Source: Stercorarius parasiticus
Taxonomy: Eukaryota; Chordata; Aves; Charadriiformes; Stercorariidae
Assembly (NCBI GenBank): GCA_013396915.1
Contig: VWZL01001947.1
Coordinates: 62,001-126,000 of the forward strand
Direction: 5' to 3'
Length of the DNA stretch: 64,000 bases
A program made the translations under genes and the position numbers. Every line of letters begins with the position of its first letter. Position 1 is the stretch's first letter. This document shows positions 1 to 13,428 of the stretch, one piece after another. The notes beneath the pieces were generated by a model. It made no database searches. It was not told where the DNA came from and was given only the letters and a program-made list of their open reading frames with translations.

Positions 1-3000
1 AGATCCCTGCGTCACCCAGCAGTGCTGGCTTCCTGAGTGATCTGGGGGCCTATTAGCAGCATGCCTGGATGTTCATGTAATACTCTGTTAGGAGAGCAAA
101 CCTCAGCTGAAGCATAGATGTTTGTTTTATTAGCACAGGTTTTTCTACCATTTCTCCGGGGAGAAAAGAGGGAAGTTTATTCCCTGCAAATGTAACTATT
201 CAGACTAAGTAGTAAAAAAAGCATAAAAGCTGCTGCCACTGCTTAAACAAGAATAACGATGGTATGAACATGAGAAGCCAGGAGAGACATTTTGTATACA
301 GAGAAACTCACATATATAAGCTGCAGGGCCTGACACCTAATGGAGGAAGGGCCAGTGAAGGTCAAAAAAATTACACTGGGAATCTCTGCACTGCTTTTAA
401 ACTAGAAGTGTTGCCTGTTGCCAGTGGCCCTTGGTGTAGTTTTCACAGTGTTCGTATGGTAGCTATTCATTGTTGGGTAATTATCTTGTTTTATTTTTCT
501 ATTTATTTATCAAGTAAATCAAACTAATAAAAATCCAGCCCATGATTGCCATGGGAACACTCCAACAAGGACAGATGCAGTGTATAGCTGCGAGGAAAGA
601 AAGCAGGCTTCAACTTTATTAAATTATACACAAGGCAATCAATACAACTTAACACAAACAGCCCTTGCAGGCTCTACACTAACCAGCCAGAAGGCTCAAC
701 CAGTAACTTTAGAGTCTCTTGGAACAGCAAACCTTAACAACCACCATGCCAAGTTTCTGTAAGGGTAGGTGCTCCAGAATGCAGTCTTTCTTGCCCTTCC
801 CTCGCATCCTTCTAAAGGGAATCCCAGAAATTGTATACTCTGCTTTTCCACCCCATAGACATGCCAGGTATTTTCTTCCCCTTCCCTGTATCCAGTAGAT
901 CTGTCTTGAATTCTTGCTCCGGTGATCCCAGAATTTGCATTGAAAATTTAATCCTAGTTAAAATAATACATTTAGACAATTTCAAACAGCTTCTGAAAGC
1001 AGACATCAAATCAGTCGCAAACAAATCTAAATTGTTGCTTAGCTTAACTTGGTCACTCTCTCTGTAAAGACAGATGGCAAGAGACAGGAAAATAGAAAGC
1101 AGAGAGGAGAGGAGATTAAAGCGATAAAGGGCCTACAAAGCTCATAGCAATTTTTCTCCTTAATTTCCTCATATTCAAGGTAATGCCACTGAGAGAAAGG
1201 CAACAAGAAGAATTACATGCGCTGCCCAGGCTGTATTTGTAAAAGGCAGTCTGATCACTGCCGATCCTTTGTGTCGCTGGCAGTGAGGGTTGTCTTTCTG
1301 GACACTGCAGTGAGAGGAGGTGCCAGGCATTTGATTAGGCCAGATCACAGTCTCCTTAAGTCCCCCAGCTGGGAGCCGTCTGGCAGTAACTCACTCCGTG
1401 CAGGTCAGCCTTTCTATCGCAGCGCCTTCCCACCCACCAGAGTACTGTGATTATCCTCCCCGCTCACATCCTCTTAAACTTGTCCCAGCAGTGGTGACAA
1501 GACCCCCCCTTACCCCTCATTGCAGAGTTAGGAACGGGCCCCATCTCCTTTCTGCATCCTGAAGCAATCTTAAGATCTCTTTTCTTTATTTCTAGTCCTC
1601 TTCTGATGACAGTTTATCAGGATTCAGCTCTGTGATTAAACAACACTTATACTGAGAACTCTACAGAATAAAAGATAACGCTAATTTGCCTTGCTCCCTT
1701 GACCCATACTCTGCCTGCTTCTTATTCACTATTTCATTTCCAGTACCAGCCAGCATCATCTCCAGTCCCTAGCCAGAAAGGTGTACTGCTCTGCCTGGCA
1801 GCACTGAGTGTGCCACTTCAAACCAGGCAGACACCGATCTTCCCTGTTCAAGTTATTTAAGCCACCAGTGGGTGATACCTCCTGTGACATTGTTCATCCA
1901 GGACAGCCATCCAGCTTCCACCCACCCCCTCCTGCAGCATCTCCATCTCCTCAACTACAGGAACTGTGCCTTCTTTTATTAAATGCCAATAATCTGCCAC
2001 CTGCGTTGCGTTACTCCTAATTGCATTTCTCAGCACTTTGTGTTCTCAGTCACCATTACATTGCACACCAGAGCGACTGTCTGGCAAATTATGCCACTAC
2101 GGCAGTGGAAGGAAGGCTTGTGATTGTGATGCCTTGAAACAATCTTTTAATGAATAAACAAACGCAATTCCAACTTGGAAGGGGTTGCATTCACTTCTGT
2201 GATTTCTGCTTTGAGCTTTCTGAAAGGAAGCAGATGCGGAGTGAGGCATTTGGAGTTACAACTGATGCTTCTTATTCCAACCTATTTAGGATGTTGGTTG
2301 TCTCTCATTTCCTCTTCCATGAGGTACTTGAGCAAAGACTTAAGAGTAATATCGTTATTGCTAACAAGATTGTGTTTATTCTCCATTGCAATGCACAAGC
2401 ACACAGTTACAGATAAATTGAGCACTGCACAATTTACCTTTACTACACTATTAAGTTATTGCAACATCTTAATTCTCATCTCTTCTGATCGAATAGTTTT
2501 AGTTAATTTAAAGTAACAAGTCAATTGTTTCCTTTCTGTTTAACCCTCTAAAGTATATTTCATCCTTGAGGCTGAATTACCGATGAGTGGCATTTATTAG
2601 CAAACAGAGTTTTCCAGAGTTTTGGTTCACTTTTCTTTTTGTTGAACCTCATTGTGGCTGGCCAGCTATCATAAATGACACATGGTAGTTCTGTAAGTGA
2701 AAGATGTTCCTCATTTAAGCATAGGGCTGTGATAAACATTTCCATATAAAATTGTTGTTTTCTAACTAGTATGTCAAGGTTGGTATCATTTAGATTGCTA
2801 AAGTCTGTCTTTAAAATAAAATATGAATATGTATTTTGTCACAAAATCAAGGTAATAAAATGTTCTGCAGGAGCAACTTGATGATTATGTGGCAAGGCAT
2901 ATGTTTTTAATACCGATTTAGCTAAAACCAGGGACTGACTCATAAGGAAGACGGGGAACCTTAGGAAGGTGCTGACTTTCCTTCTTGCAGTATTTGGTTA

Positions 3001-6000
3001 CTGTGAGGACTGTCCAGTAGATCAGGATGCTTGCAAAGAGGCAATTCCTAGCAGAGCAGAGCCAAAAATAAAAAGTACTGTTAAAGCGTTGTCAGATCTG
3101 AGGCCGTGCTGCTCTGGAACTCTGACTTCACAGTGACTCCCAGCCTCAGCCTGGAACCAAAATCCAAGCTCTGAAATCCCTTGAACTCTGGAAGTTCACA
3201 TCTGGGTCCAATCAGGCAGGTCCAGCCCATTTCCAAGCAGAGGCAAACTGAAAGGTGCGTGGTGTGCTGGGGGGACAAACCACAGATGTTTATTGTGCTC
3301 CTGCGCCCTTAGCAATTGTTTTAATGGGCTGGAGCTCCTGGGAGACCATTTGACTTTTGCTCATGTCTATACTGTTCTCTTATACTGCTGACTGTGCAGA
3401 AGCCTGAAGCTGTCAACAGTCTGCTTCCAGTGTTATTTCAAGGAAAGAAAAGTGAAGTGACATCTGATCTGTTGAGAGAGGATGGGGAGGGGGTGTATTT
3501 TTGAAATACAAAGCAACAACAAAAATCTGTATGGAATCGATACCACAATCGATACCTTCTGCCCCTTTGGAAAGCACAGCTTACTCTGAAACACAGGTTT
3601 CTCCTCCTCTGTTGCAACAACTATCCATTAAAAAGACTAGTACTTACTTTGCCAAGACCGCATTGTCAGTAAATGTTTTGAAGCTCTGCAATAATGATTA
3701 TTGTGCAGTATTGCATTTTAATAATTCAAATAAACCATGGAACATTATGATCTCTACAGCTAAGTAAATTCTTTGTTGCAACTCCAGCCTTGGAAAGCAA
3801 ACTCCGTTTCAGTGGAGTTGTCTCTTTGCAGAAAGGAGCATTTTGGAACCACTGCCTGCCTCCATGCAGAGCAGCCCTGGCTGCTGCTGGTCTCCCCCGG
3901 TCTGTGCAGAGGGAAGAGTCTATGTTTGTGAAGATCATCATCAAGCGAGAACTGTAGTTAAGTGATCTTTTGCTATGTGTTGTACCATAAGACTTGTGCA
4001 AGCAAGAAGGTCCATCCGTACGTGTCAGGCATTCAGCTCCTTTCCTTTATTCTTCAGTCATTAAAATTTGGAACTGGAACCTCATCAATGACAACAAGAA
4101 GGACCTGGCTCCGTGGTATTTCATTTTTTAATGGCCCTACAGGAGCCTGGTTTGAACAGAGAGTGTTAACTGCAGAAGTTATTGATGTGAGGCACTAGCA
4201 CTAGCCATGAGTTTCCCTAGTTCTTCTTTCATCCAAGAGCCCAACTGCAGAAGAGAAGGAAAGGACCGTTCATCCCCTTTGAGACGAAGCAGAGGTGGGG
4301 AGTGAGAAAGGCTTTGTGAAGGGCACTAGTGAAGGCTAAGTGCATCAGGAAGAGAAGAAAGGCTCAAGGACAGTGGAGGTGAAGAAATGCTACAAATTCA
4401 CAGGAATCAGTAGAGTCCTCCAGGAAATAAAAGACCAAGGCAAAATTAAAAGAGAAAACAGAGGGCAGGATTAAAAAAAAAAAGAAGTGTGTTTACTCAA
4501 GGGCATCACTTTCAGGGGGAGAGAAGTTAGAAAAGGTATTGCTTAGGCAAGAAAGTGCACTAGGGAACACTGTCAAACACAGATGTCAGCTATGTAAAAA
4601 GATACTGTTAGTATTGTTCAGCTGGACAACATATGGCACACAAATTCCGGGATCTCCCAAGTCACTGGGAATTTTACAGACTACTTAAAAGACATGAGGA
4701 TATCACTTACTGTTTTGCCCTAAACACAACCTTTTGTGGCCATTGAGATTTAGATAGTAACAAAAGGGCAACTTCCCAAAAAGTGAATGAAAAGGTTTTC
4801 TCTTGCTGAGGATACGAAGCATTTTATTTTTTTTCAGTTCTTATATGAGTATGACAACACAGAGGCTGATTTCTTGCTTCCCGGCCTTAAAAGTTTGTGT
4901 ATTTGTGTTGGACAATTCCACTACTAAAAGTTTGGTGAGGCTGTCTGCTCTATTTAGAGTGGAACAGTAAAGACAAAGGACATTTCCTAATCTGCTAAAT
5001 CATGTAGTCCAAGGATCTCTCCACTGTTACGCGCGTGGTTTTCTACAGCCCTCAAAAGATAAGATTAGATTAGATGGAATATTATCAGAACTAGAATCAC
5101 CAATGTATCGCTAGAAAATGAAAGGAGAAGTTGCTGTCTGTTAAAGTGCAACAAAAATACTAAACAGGAAATGGACGACTGGCTACCATAAATCAAAGCT
5201 TAATAAGGCTTTCAATCTATGTGGGGTTTTATTTATAGCAGAGAACTGAATAGGCTAATATTTCTCATTCAAATTTACATAAATATGTTCTTTACTGTCT
5301 GGTAGGTCAAACAGAGCCCTGGTGGGTGCAGATGTAATTCCCCTGGCTTCTGAGAAGTCAAAGTAACCACGCTTTTGAGGAATGTGTTGCTCTGACAAAC
5401 AGCAGAGTCAAAAGTACTCTATGACAGGTAGAACATTTGCATTTCCATTAGCGAGGCCTTTGTCAAATGAAATCCCTAAAGGCAATGAAGAATGTGCGTA
5501 GAAGGAAAATGCAGTGTATTAATTTACCGCCACCCCCCAAAAAAATTCACTGTATTGTTCAATGAAACGTAAGTTAAGATAAAAGGCAGAAGGAAAAGAT
5601 TTACATTGCAGGGGGCCGTACAATAAAGGGATAGTGATTTATGCATGCTTTTGCCACAGGATAGCCCAGAAAAGAAATGCTTTTAGATAGCTTGGTGGGC
5701 TGGTAATTTATCAAGGACTCAGTTCTTCTATCCTGTTCAAAATTAGCAGCTGCTGAAGTGATGCCGGGAAGATGTACTGAGTCAGGGCACAGGCATCAAA
5801 CTGAGTCTGCGCCTGATCCACTTTGCCCCTCCGAAAAACCTGGCCTAGATGCTCACCTACTTGCAAAAATGAGCCCAGGTTTTACCTATTTTAAAGTTTA
5901 TCAAAATATGGATGCACTTTCAAGGATAGTGCTTCATCTTTTTGGCTGACGTCTTTTAGAAATTAATGAAAAGATTATTGATTTTAATGAGATTGCTATT

Positions 6001-9000
6001 CTTTTATGCTCTGTGACCCCTGTTTTTCATGGATTAAATTCCTACTAGAAACTAACAGATCATCAGTGGAATTACAGATAAAACAAGGTACTATTTAATG
6101 TGAATAAAAACATCAGAAACTGGTCAGAAGTTTAATTTGGCCAGCCTTTAAAACACATTAATTTTATCACGACTAACCCTGATTGGTTTAGGACGTCTAT
6201 ATCCTGCATTAGTTCTTCATTTATATTCCAGATATTTATCATCAAGGGTCACTTTATCTTGAGACTGATGGAATTAAATTCACAGATGTGGCATGAGGAA
6301 TGCCTAAAGAAACGCAATAATTTATTACTTGATACTGGTTTCCCTGGATAAGTTTGAGCACTCCAGGAGAATATGAATGATAAAGACTAACTTAGACCAT
6401 ACAGAATTCATGTTTTCAAATCTTACTAGGTTATCAGTAGATAAACTAGATAAAGTAGGTGAAGTAGATATCGTTTTTCCGCCACAGCCCATCCCACTGA
6501 GAGCCTGCCCTGTCCAATACTGACACCCCTTCCTTTATTCTGGTGCACACGGCTGTACAGGCGAGCTGAACTTGCTGCAGTCCTTACCAACATTTACTTT
6601 AGCTTATTGGCATTGTCACATCTGTGCAATGCCAACAGTTTGCCTGGACTTCGACATTCAGATATGGAAACAGGCTCCCAGCTCCGAGGCATTCAGGGAG
6701 GGTACTTTTGCATCTGTGTGCACTGTCGATAGCTTTAGGAATACGTGCATTCTCTTTACCAAGTCAGCTAATACAAGTAAATTTCTCTCACAAAGAAGCC
6801 TTTTCAAGAACAGCTCAAATATTTACATACTCCTTTTCATACCAAACTCTCACAGGTTAACTCTATTGATCACAACTCTGACAACTGCCAAGTGAAATTA
6901 TAGGAAGTCTTGGATAAATATTCTTCCAGTTTATTCCTCCCTCCTGTATACAGTCATGTTGTACTGGCACGTGCCCCTGTGTGATGTGTAGTGCTTGTAA
7001 CTGTTCCATCAAAAGAAAATCCAAAAGCTTGACCCCAACCAAAATAGTCATATTGGAAGAAAGGTTATGAGTTAACTAGATCCAAAATCGTAAGTCCTAA
7101 TAACATCTTCCCCTTCAATTAGAATGCTCTAAAGTCATCTCCGAGCTTTCAAAAAGTCTTTCCAGGAGTCAGTGAATAGCTTGCGTGACCATCACACCCC
7201 CCCCCAAAAAAAATCACAGCCCTACCAGAGTGAGAGTGCGTGCTCTGAGCTGCAAACAGCACGTCCACAATGAAGCTGGGTTTATTTCAAGCATTAAGAA
7301 GTATCTCACCAGATGAATTAAAGAACTGAGAGACCATGCACAGTGGGTAGCAGCCTATTTTCTATTTGTTCAGAAACAGGTGTAAATTGCTTTCATTATG
7401 CTTTTATAAAACAGTAGGCTTTTTACAGGCTCTACTAAGTATTACTTTCTGGTTTGGGCTCTTTCTGGCTCTGTACCTATTTATTCCTGCCTCGCTGACT
7501 TTATTGCTGGCAAAGTTTTTCAGCATTTCTTTCTTTTTTTCTCTTCTCTTTTCATTCAGCAATAAATATGATTCAATTCAACAAACGCATACAAATGGTT
7601 TCCATTAGAATTTTAATCTACTCTCAAAATGAAAGAAAAGCTTTGTATAAATCTTTTTAAATTACCAGAACATAAATTCAGACAGGGACATCTCCACCTA
7701 GGCTGAGCTGGGGAGTTCACAGCCTGCTGTCCTCCTTCATAAATTAATTGAGGTCTCTAGCTGCTGTAAATGAACAGTGCATCCTGCAAAAGATCATATC
7801 TGTCAAGATTGCAGATTGGTTTCTATCAGAGTTTGCAAAAGTCAGAGCGCACAATGCTTTCATTATGTCTATGAGTATGGCTTCCCAACTGGAAAGAAAT
7901 GTGTGTTTTGTTCTGTTGGGCCAAGATTTACAGAAAGCAATTTTCTTCCACGCTCCAGCTATGACAAACCTACTGAAAAATGTCATTTCATGACTTCTTT
8001 CATTCAGTCACCTTTTTACTGACAAATATATATTCTTTCTGCTCCATGTGTACGCACCAACTGTGACATTTAATGGCCAAGGAAGGTTAATCACAGGTGA
8101 GTACATATCCCTCTAGGATGTTGCAAACTATACTGCATTCACTGCCACTTCTCCAGTATAAAGTAAGCACGGCTTTAGCTGGCACACGCAATCCCTGCTT
8201 TATATTACAAATTCATAAATTTTTTAAAAGGCTCCCTAAGATTCTGAGCACTGGCCAGTATATCCTTGAATACCCCTTAGGTGTCTTAAATTACGTTAAG
8301 GTTGTGATAGAGAGGGAAGACAATCACAGGCAAGGTGGGTATTGTTGAGTCCTCGGTATCATTTTGCTTCTTCCCCTTTGGCTTTGTGCTGTGAATCCAC
8401 AGGCACACGAAGGGTGGAATAAAGAAAAAGCAGAGCATCAGATCCCAGATTTTGGGAAGCAGGGGTGGTTTACCTTATTTTATTTTTTTTAATTAGCGCC
8501 GAATTTGACAGTGGTGGCAGGGACCTTAGACACATAAATGCCTGTTTGTAAGAGTTTGGAAATTAAAAGGAGGATAGGTCTGACCAAAATGGCTCTTTAC
8601 AGAAATTAGTAGAATTGATACTATTTCAATTTACAGGTAAGGGACTAAAACCCAAAGACAGGGCATGCACACATGTCCTTCCTATGTCAGCTGTGCTGGA
8701 CCTTCTCTCTTCACAGCTGAAGCTGTAGAGGAGGCACCCCCAAAGCCCCTTAACCTTTCACTCCTACCTCTCTTCTTTAAGAGAAGAAAAATCTCCCTGT
8801 TGGGGTGCACTGAGTATTGCCTGACAACTGACTGTGCTGGTTCTCTGGAAGCAATAGCAAGGTGTCATACCAACTCTTAAAAACGATGGGGAGATTCGCC
8901 ACAACTACAAACACCAGCCGCAGAGAGCTCTTGGAGATCTTGGTACACAAAAGACTAGCGAGGCAGGGCTCAAAAGGCATACTACAGCATTTTGCTCTGT

Positions 9001-12000
9001 AAATACACACATAACCTTGTAAAGAATGCAGATTATTTACGTGCTAAAAGTTAATGTGCCTGTTAATCTCTATTTAAAGGCTTCTGCCTTAGCTAATAGT
9101 GCCAACCAGTTACGGTCCATGAAACAAAGGTGGCTGCCAGCCGCAAGAGCCAAATATCCTGGAAATTAATTATTTACTTGGCAGGCTCAGCAGTCACTTT
9201 ATTATCAAAGCAATTGGGGCAATTTAGCTGTTTTATTAAATACTCAGTAGCTCTGACCTGTATCACACCAGTGACGTTTGGCATCCCTGTGTCATGATGC
9301 TGCCTCTTCCCACCATGAGTCAGGAGCACCACACTGTCACACACTTCTCCAGGAAAAATCCTTGCAGGTGCAAACATCAGCAGTTGTCCTGGTAGTCTGG
9401 TTTAGAAAGCATTTAAAAATAAGTATTTTAAATGTACAGTGCGCTCTGCGCTGGGCTCACACAACAGGAGGGAAATTTCAGACTGGAAGTTTTTGTTGCA
9501 AGAAATTGAAGAAGTGGATTGCAGTAGAAATCCTGATAACATGTTCACCGTAGCAGGGACAAGTCGATACGGTGTGAAACAAATTCCTTCTAAGCAAATA
9601 CTCATGCCAACACTTTCTGTTTTATCAGCCTACACCTGACATATAGTGGCATATAGGTATGTACATCACTCCACTGAACAGCAGCAGAAAAAGGAAAAGG
9701 AAAAAAGAGAGGGGGGAGAAAAAACCCCCTCAAGTATCTGTTAGTTTGGAACACAAATCAAACTGCAGAGATTTTTGTTCAACAGTTTGGTCCCCAAAGC
9801 CGTGTTGTTGCCGTTACAGGTTGCAGTGATACTATCAGAACACAATTCCTCCAAATATTTAATTTTCCCCTTCCTTTATTTTAACACACTGTCCCTAGTT
9901 ACAATCTTCTGAACGGAGTAGTCCCTCCCTATAACTTCAAATATGTGGAAACCCCTCATGCCATTTTAGGCGTATTTAAAGAGGTTACCCAGTTCAAGTT
10001 TTGCCCTCATTCCCCCGGGTTCCTAATTGCTGTTACCCCCTCTCTGTATTACTGAAAGCAGAAACTGCCCCAGGCAGGCGGTTAGTGCCAGACAGCGTGC
10101 ACAACACCCGGCAGAGCAGCTCTTGCTTTTCCATGACAGACACAAGCCAAAAGTCAGGGGTGCTTTTTGAGTGACTGCATCCCGTTGCAAACTCATCTAT
10201 TGTGTACTACGGACTCACTCTTACACTACTTAATAACTTATTTTCCAAAATTTCTCCCTCTCAGGGATTTTCTGTGTTTGAGATGATTTTTCCACAGATA
10301 GCATAATTTCCTTTTCTCTCTTGTATTCAGGTGGAGAAGGGCAGAGGAGTGGTTGAGGAGCCTTGCAGTGGACCCAGTCTTGAGAGCAATTACCTGTGTG
10401 AGCCGGGAGCAAGATCCAATCAGCCCAACAAACTCCTCATTCATGCTGGGAAGTCTAATGCAGCTGAACGTGGTACCTTCCTCAGACACAACTAATGAGG
10501 GAAACGATCACACTTCAGTCTCATGCACCACCTCGGTGAGTGAATCTTTGACCTGGATTTGTCCATCATCTAAAACGTAAAGGAAAAAAGTCAATGAGAC
10601 TTAACAACTCCCTTTCCTGCCATCTCCTTTTCCTACTAAGGATCATCTGGGAATATCTTTACCTTCAGGTGACTAAGGTACATCCTAAATAGACTACACA
10701 AAACCATAATCTAGAGACAAACAACTGTGATGCAGGATATAAACCAAACAGTAACTGCCTGAGTTTACAGGAAGACAATCCTCATAATATGCGGTTATAT
10801 ATTTGTTCATCAAATCAGGGGGTTTTTAGGCACCGATCTGAAGAATACAATGCTGATCCCTGTTAGAGTATCCAGCTAAATGGAGCATATGTGTATTTGA
10901 TTAGATTGTAGACAGTTCCAATGTTCCAGACAACTCCCCTAATGAAGGTCTTGCCTACCAAATGGATCAAAACCCCATCAGCTCTAATGACTGGCATCAA
11001 TCCCGCCGTGTTCATGCGGTACCTTTGTTTTCAGCAACAGTGTCACACTGCTTTCTGTATTAGTTACTGAGGATCTAACGACCGCAGTACGGAGATAATT
11101 ACAGATTTATGTACGAGGCAACTATTTTGTTCTGCAATTATCTTTATTTTTTTAAATTTATAGATGGTTAATATATGTGACTATCGCAACACTTTTATTA
11201 AGGTCTTGCTTAAGAGACGTAAGAGGAGAGCCAGCTCACACAACTGGTGCATCTTATAAGCGTTCTTAGAAAGTGGCACAGGAAGGGATTTGAGGATCTT
11301 GATTACCAAAACCCTAGCAAGCAATTCATCTCTCTTTCAATCTAGCTTTTCAATGAAAGGTGCCTGCTCTTTCTGAAGTTATTGGATTGTATTCTGACAA
11401 TAAAGTTAAATTACACGAGGGGTATCTAGAATATGTTCTCACAAAATCAATGTGCTTTATATTAAACTTTGCTCTCTTCCTCGTAACTTGCATACACGCA
11501 CACTGATCTAAGAAAGTTTGTGTTCAGTAAGAACACAATTTCAAAAAGCTGCTGCTGCCTCAAGGAAAATACTGAAATATATTCTAAGACAGAAATAATT
11601 CTATTTATCAATCATTTTTCTTCCTCACCTCGTTGCTATTTAGAATATTTGCATGAAAATGGGATCTTTATTTCCCAAGAGTTCATCAGCTGCTCCTGCT
11701 ATGATATAATTTCCATGGATACCAATTGTATGTGATGTTGCAAGCATACAACTAAAGGATACGGAATAAGGAAGAGAGAAATCGACTGCTTTATTCTTTG
11801 GCTATGCTTTTAGGCAACTCCGTAAACAAAACTGAAGCTTTATCTAATCGATTCATCACCCACACAAATAACCCACTTGGTCCCTCTCCCTTCCACACCC
11901 TCTTGGCAGAAATAGCCCCACTTATTGAAATATATTCAGTCTTTCAAATATTATCTGCTACTCAATGAGAACAGGACTCGGGACTTTAGAAGGTGACAGA

Positions 12001-13411
12001 GAAAAAAAACATTTTACTTTGCAATTTTTTAAGTTGAACTTTAAAACTTGCTAATTCAGAAATGGAAGTGGTAGATTTCTCCATTTAAAAAAACCATCTT
12101 GGTAAGCTATTACTTTCGGTAAAATGACTAGCATCAAAGAATTACAGATATAATAAAAATCTATCTAGTAAGGAGGGAAGAAATAACAAAGAAAACACCA
12201 GGTTTCAAAATGTATTTGTTTCATCAGTAGGTACATCAATTCAATGCAATGTGCCTGCACAACTATACAAGGCTGAGTTACTTCACAGTCTGATGTGGAT
12301 TTTGATACCTGTGTCTTGTTAAAAATCATTTGAAGAATATGTTATCTTTGATTTAAAGCCATTTCTAATAACGGGTTTTGTATGAACAAGTTTTCTCATT
12401 TTGTAACTATACAAAAAATATTTTTCAGATAAGCTTGATCAGACTATGACCCAGAGATTTCAATTTAGCTCAGAAGAGAAATGTCCAGAAGCAAAGAGCG
12501 GAGCAGAAAGAGAGAACTGTAGTCTCTATTCATCCAGGGAGCCCTGATGTGACTCGCAGGCAAGTCCTGGCAATATTTTGCTGTAATGGTAACATGCGTG
12601 ACCTATAGAGATGCAGGAAGACAGTCATAACTATAAAGCCCCCACCATTATCTACCGTCCCTCTTTCCAACATCTCAAAGACAAGGAAAAATGACTGTTT
12701 TACAGGGAAGGAAATGCACGCACACAACGAGATCAAGAAACTTGGCCAGAGTCAAAGGCAGGGCTGGGAGCAGAGCTACAGATAGAGGTCCCACAAGAGA
12801 GCACTGGCCACCAAGGCACAGTCCTGACCCAAGGGTGGTCATAGCATGGCAGCTGGGAGCACCAGGACCATCTCACTCGCTATGTTTCTCCAAGCTCTAA
12901 TAGCATCTCCCCCACCATCTCTCAAGTCACTCCTTAGTTACAGTTTGCAAGCAAAATCAAACTTCTCTGCCAGCAGCTAAAAAAAGCTAAAGTAGCCAGA
13001 GTCCGGGCTACTTTTGCTTTTATTTATCCCCAGTTCAGGCAGCACCCTGAGGGGCAACCACAAAATGCCTCTCTGGAGCTCACAGGCTCCTGCCTTGCAA
13101 GCCCATTCACTGGCCGAGAAGAAATGGATGTTAACCCTCAGCACAGACAGAGGGAGAGGGATTTAATGTTTTCACATCCTCCCTTCTGGTACAGAAGGTT
13201 CAACACAGATATCGGGCTGGGGTGATGCATGCCAGCTGCTTCTCAGCCCCCAGGGCAGGCAGAGCGTCCTGCGATTTTGTAGTCTTCTCCCAGAATCTGA
13301 AATCCAAGGTATGCATACCCTGCAACACACAGGGGCAAGGCTCAAAGTATGTATTTTCTGTTCGTTCTCTACTTCTCAGTAGCCTTAACATTATCTCTGG
13401 GGTAGATATAA

Positions 13412-13428
13412 TTTTTTTTTTTTTTTTT
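13412..13428. repeat. Poly(T) tract
   Basis: Seventeen T in a row within AT-rich sequence. No recognisable retroposon body lies beside it, so it is treated as a simple repeat. Confidence 0.9.

Noticed and set aside
7366..7608. Hydrophobic 80-codon frame resembling a membrane protein
   Set aside because: The T-rich composition by itself gives Phe/Leu-rich translation. No start context or exon structure was seen.
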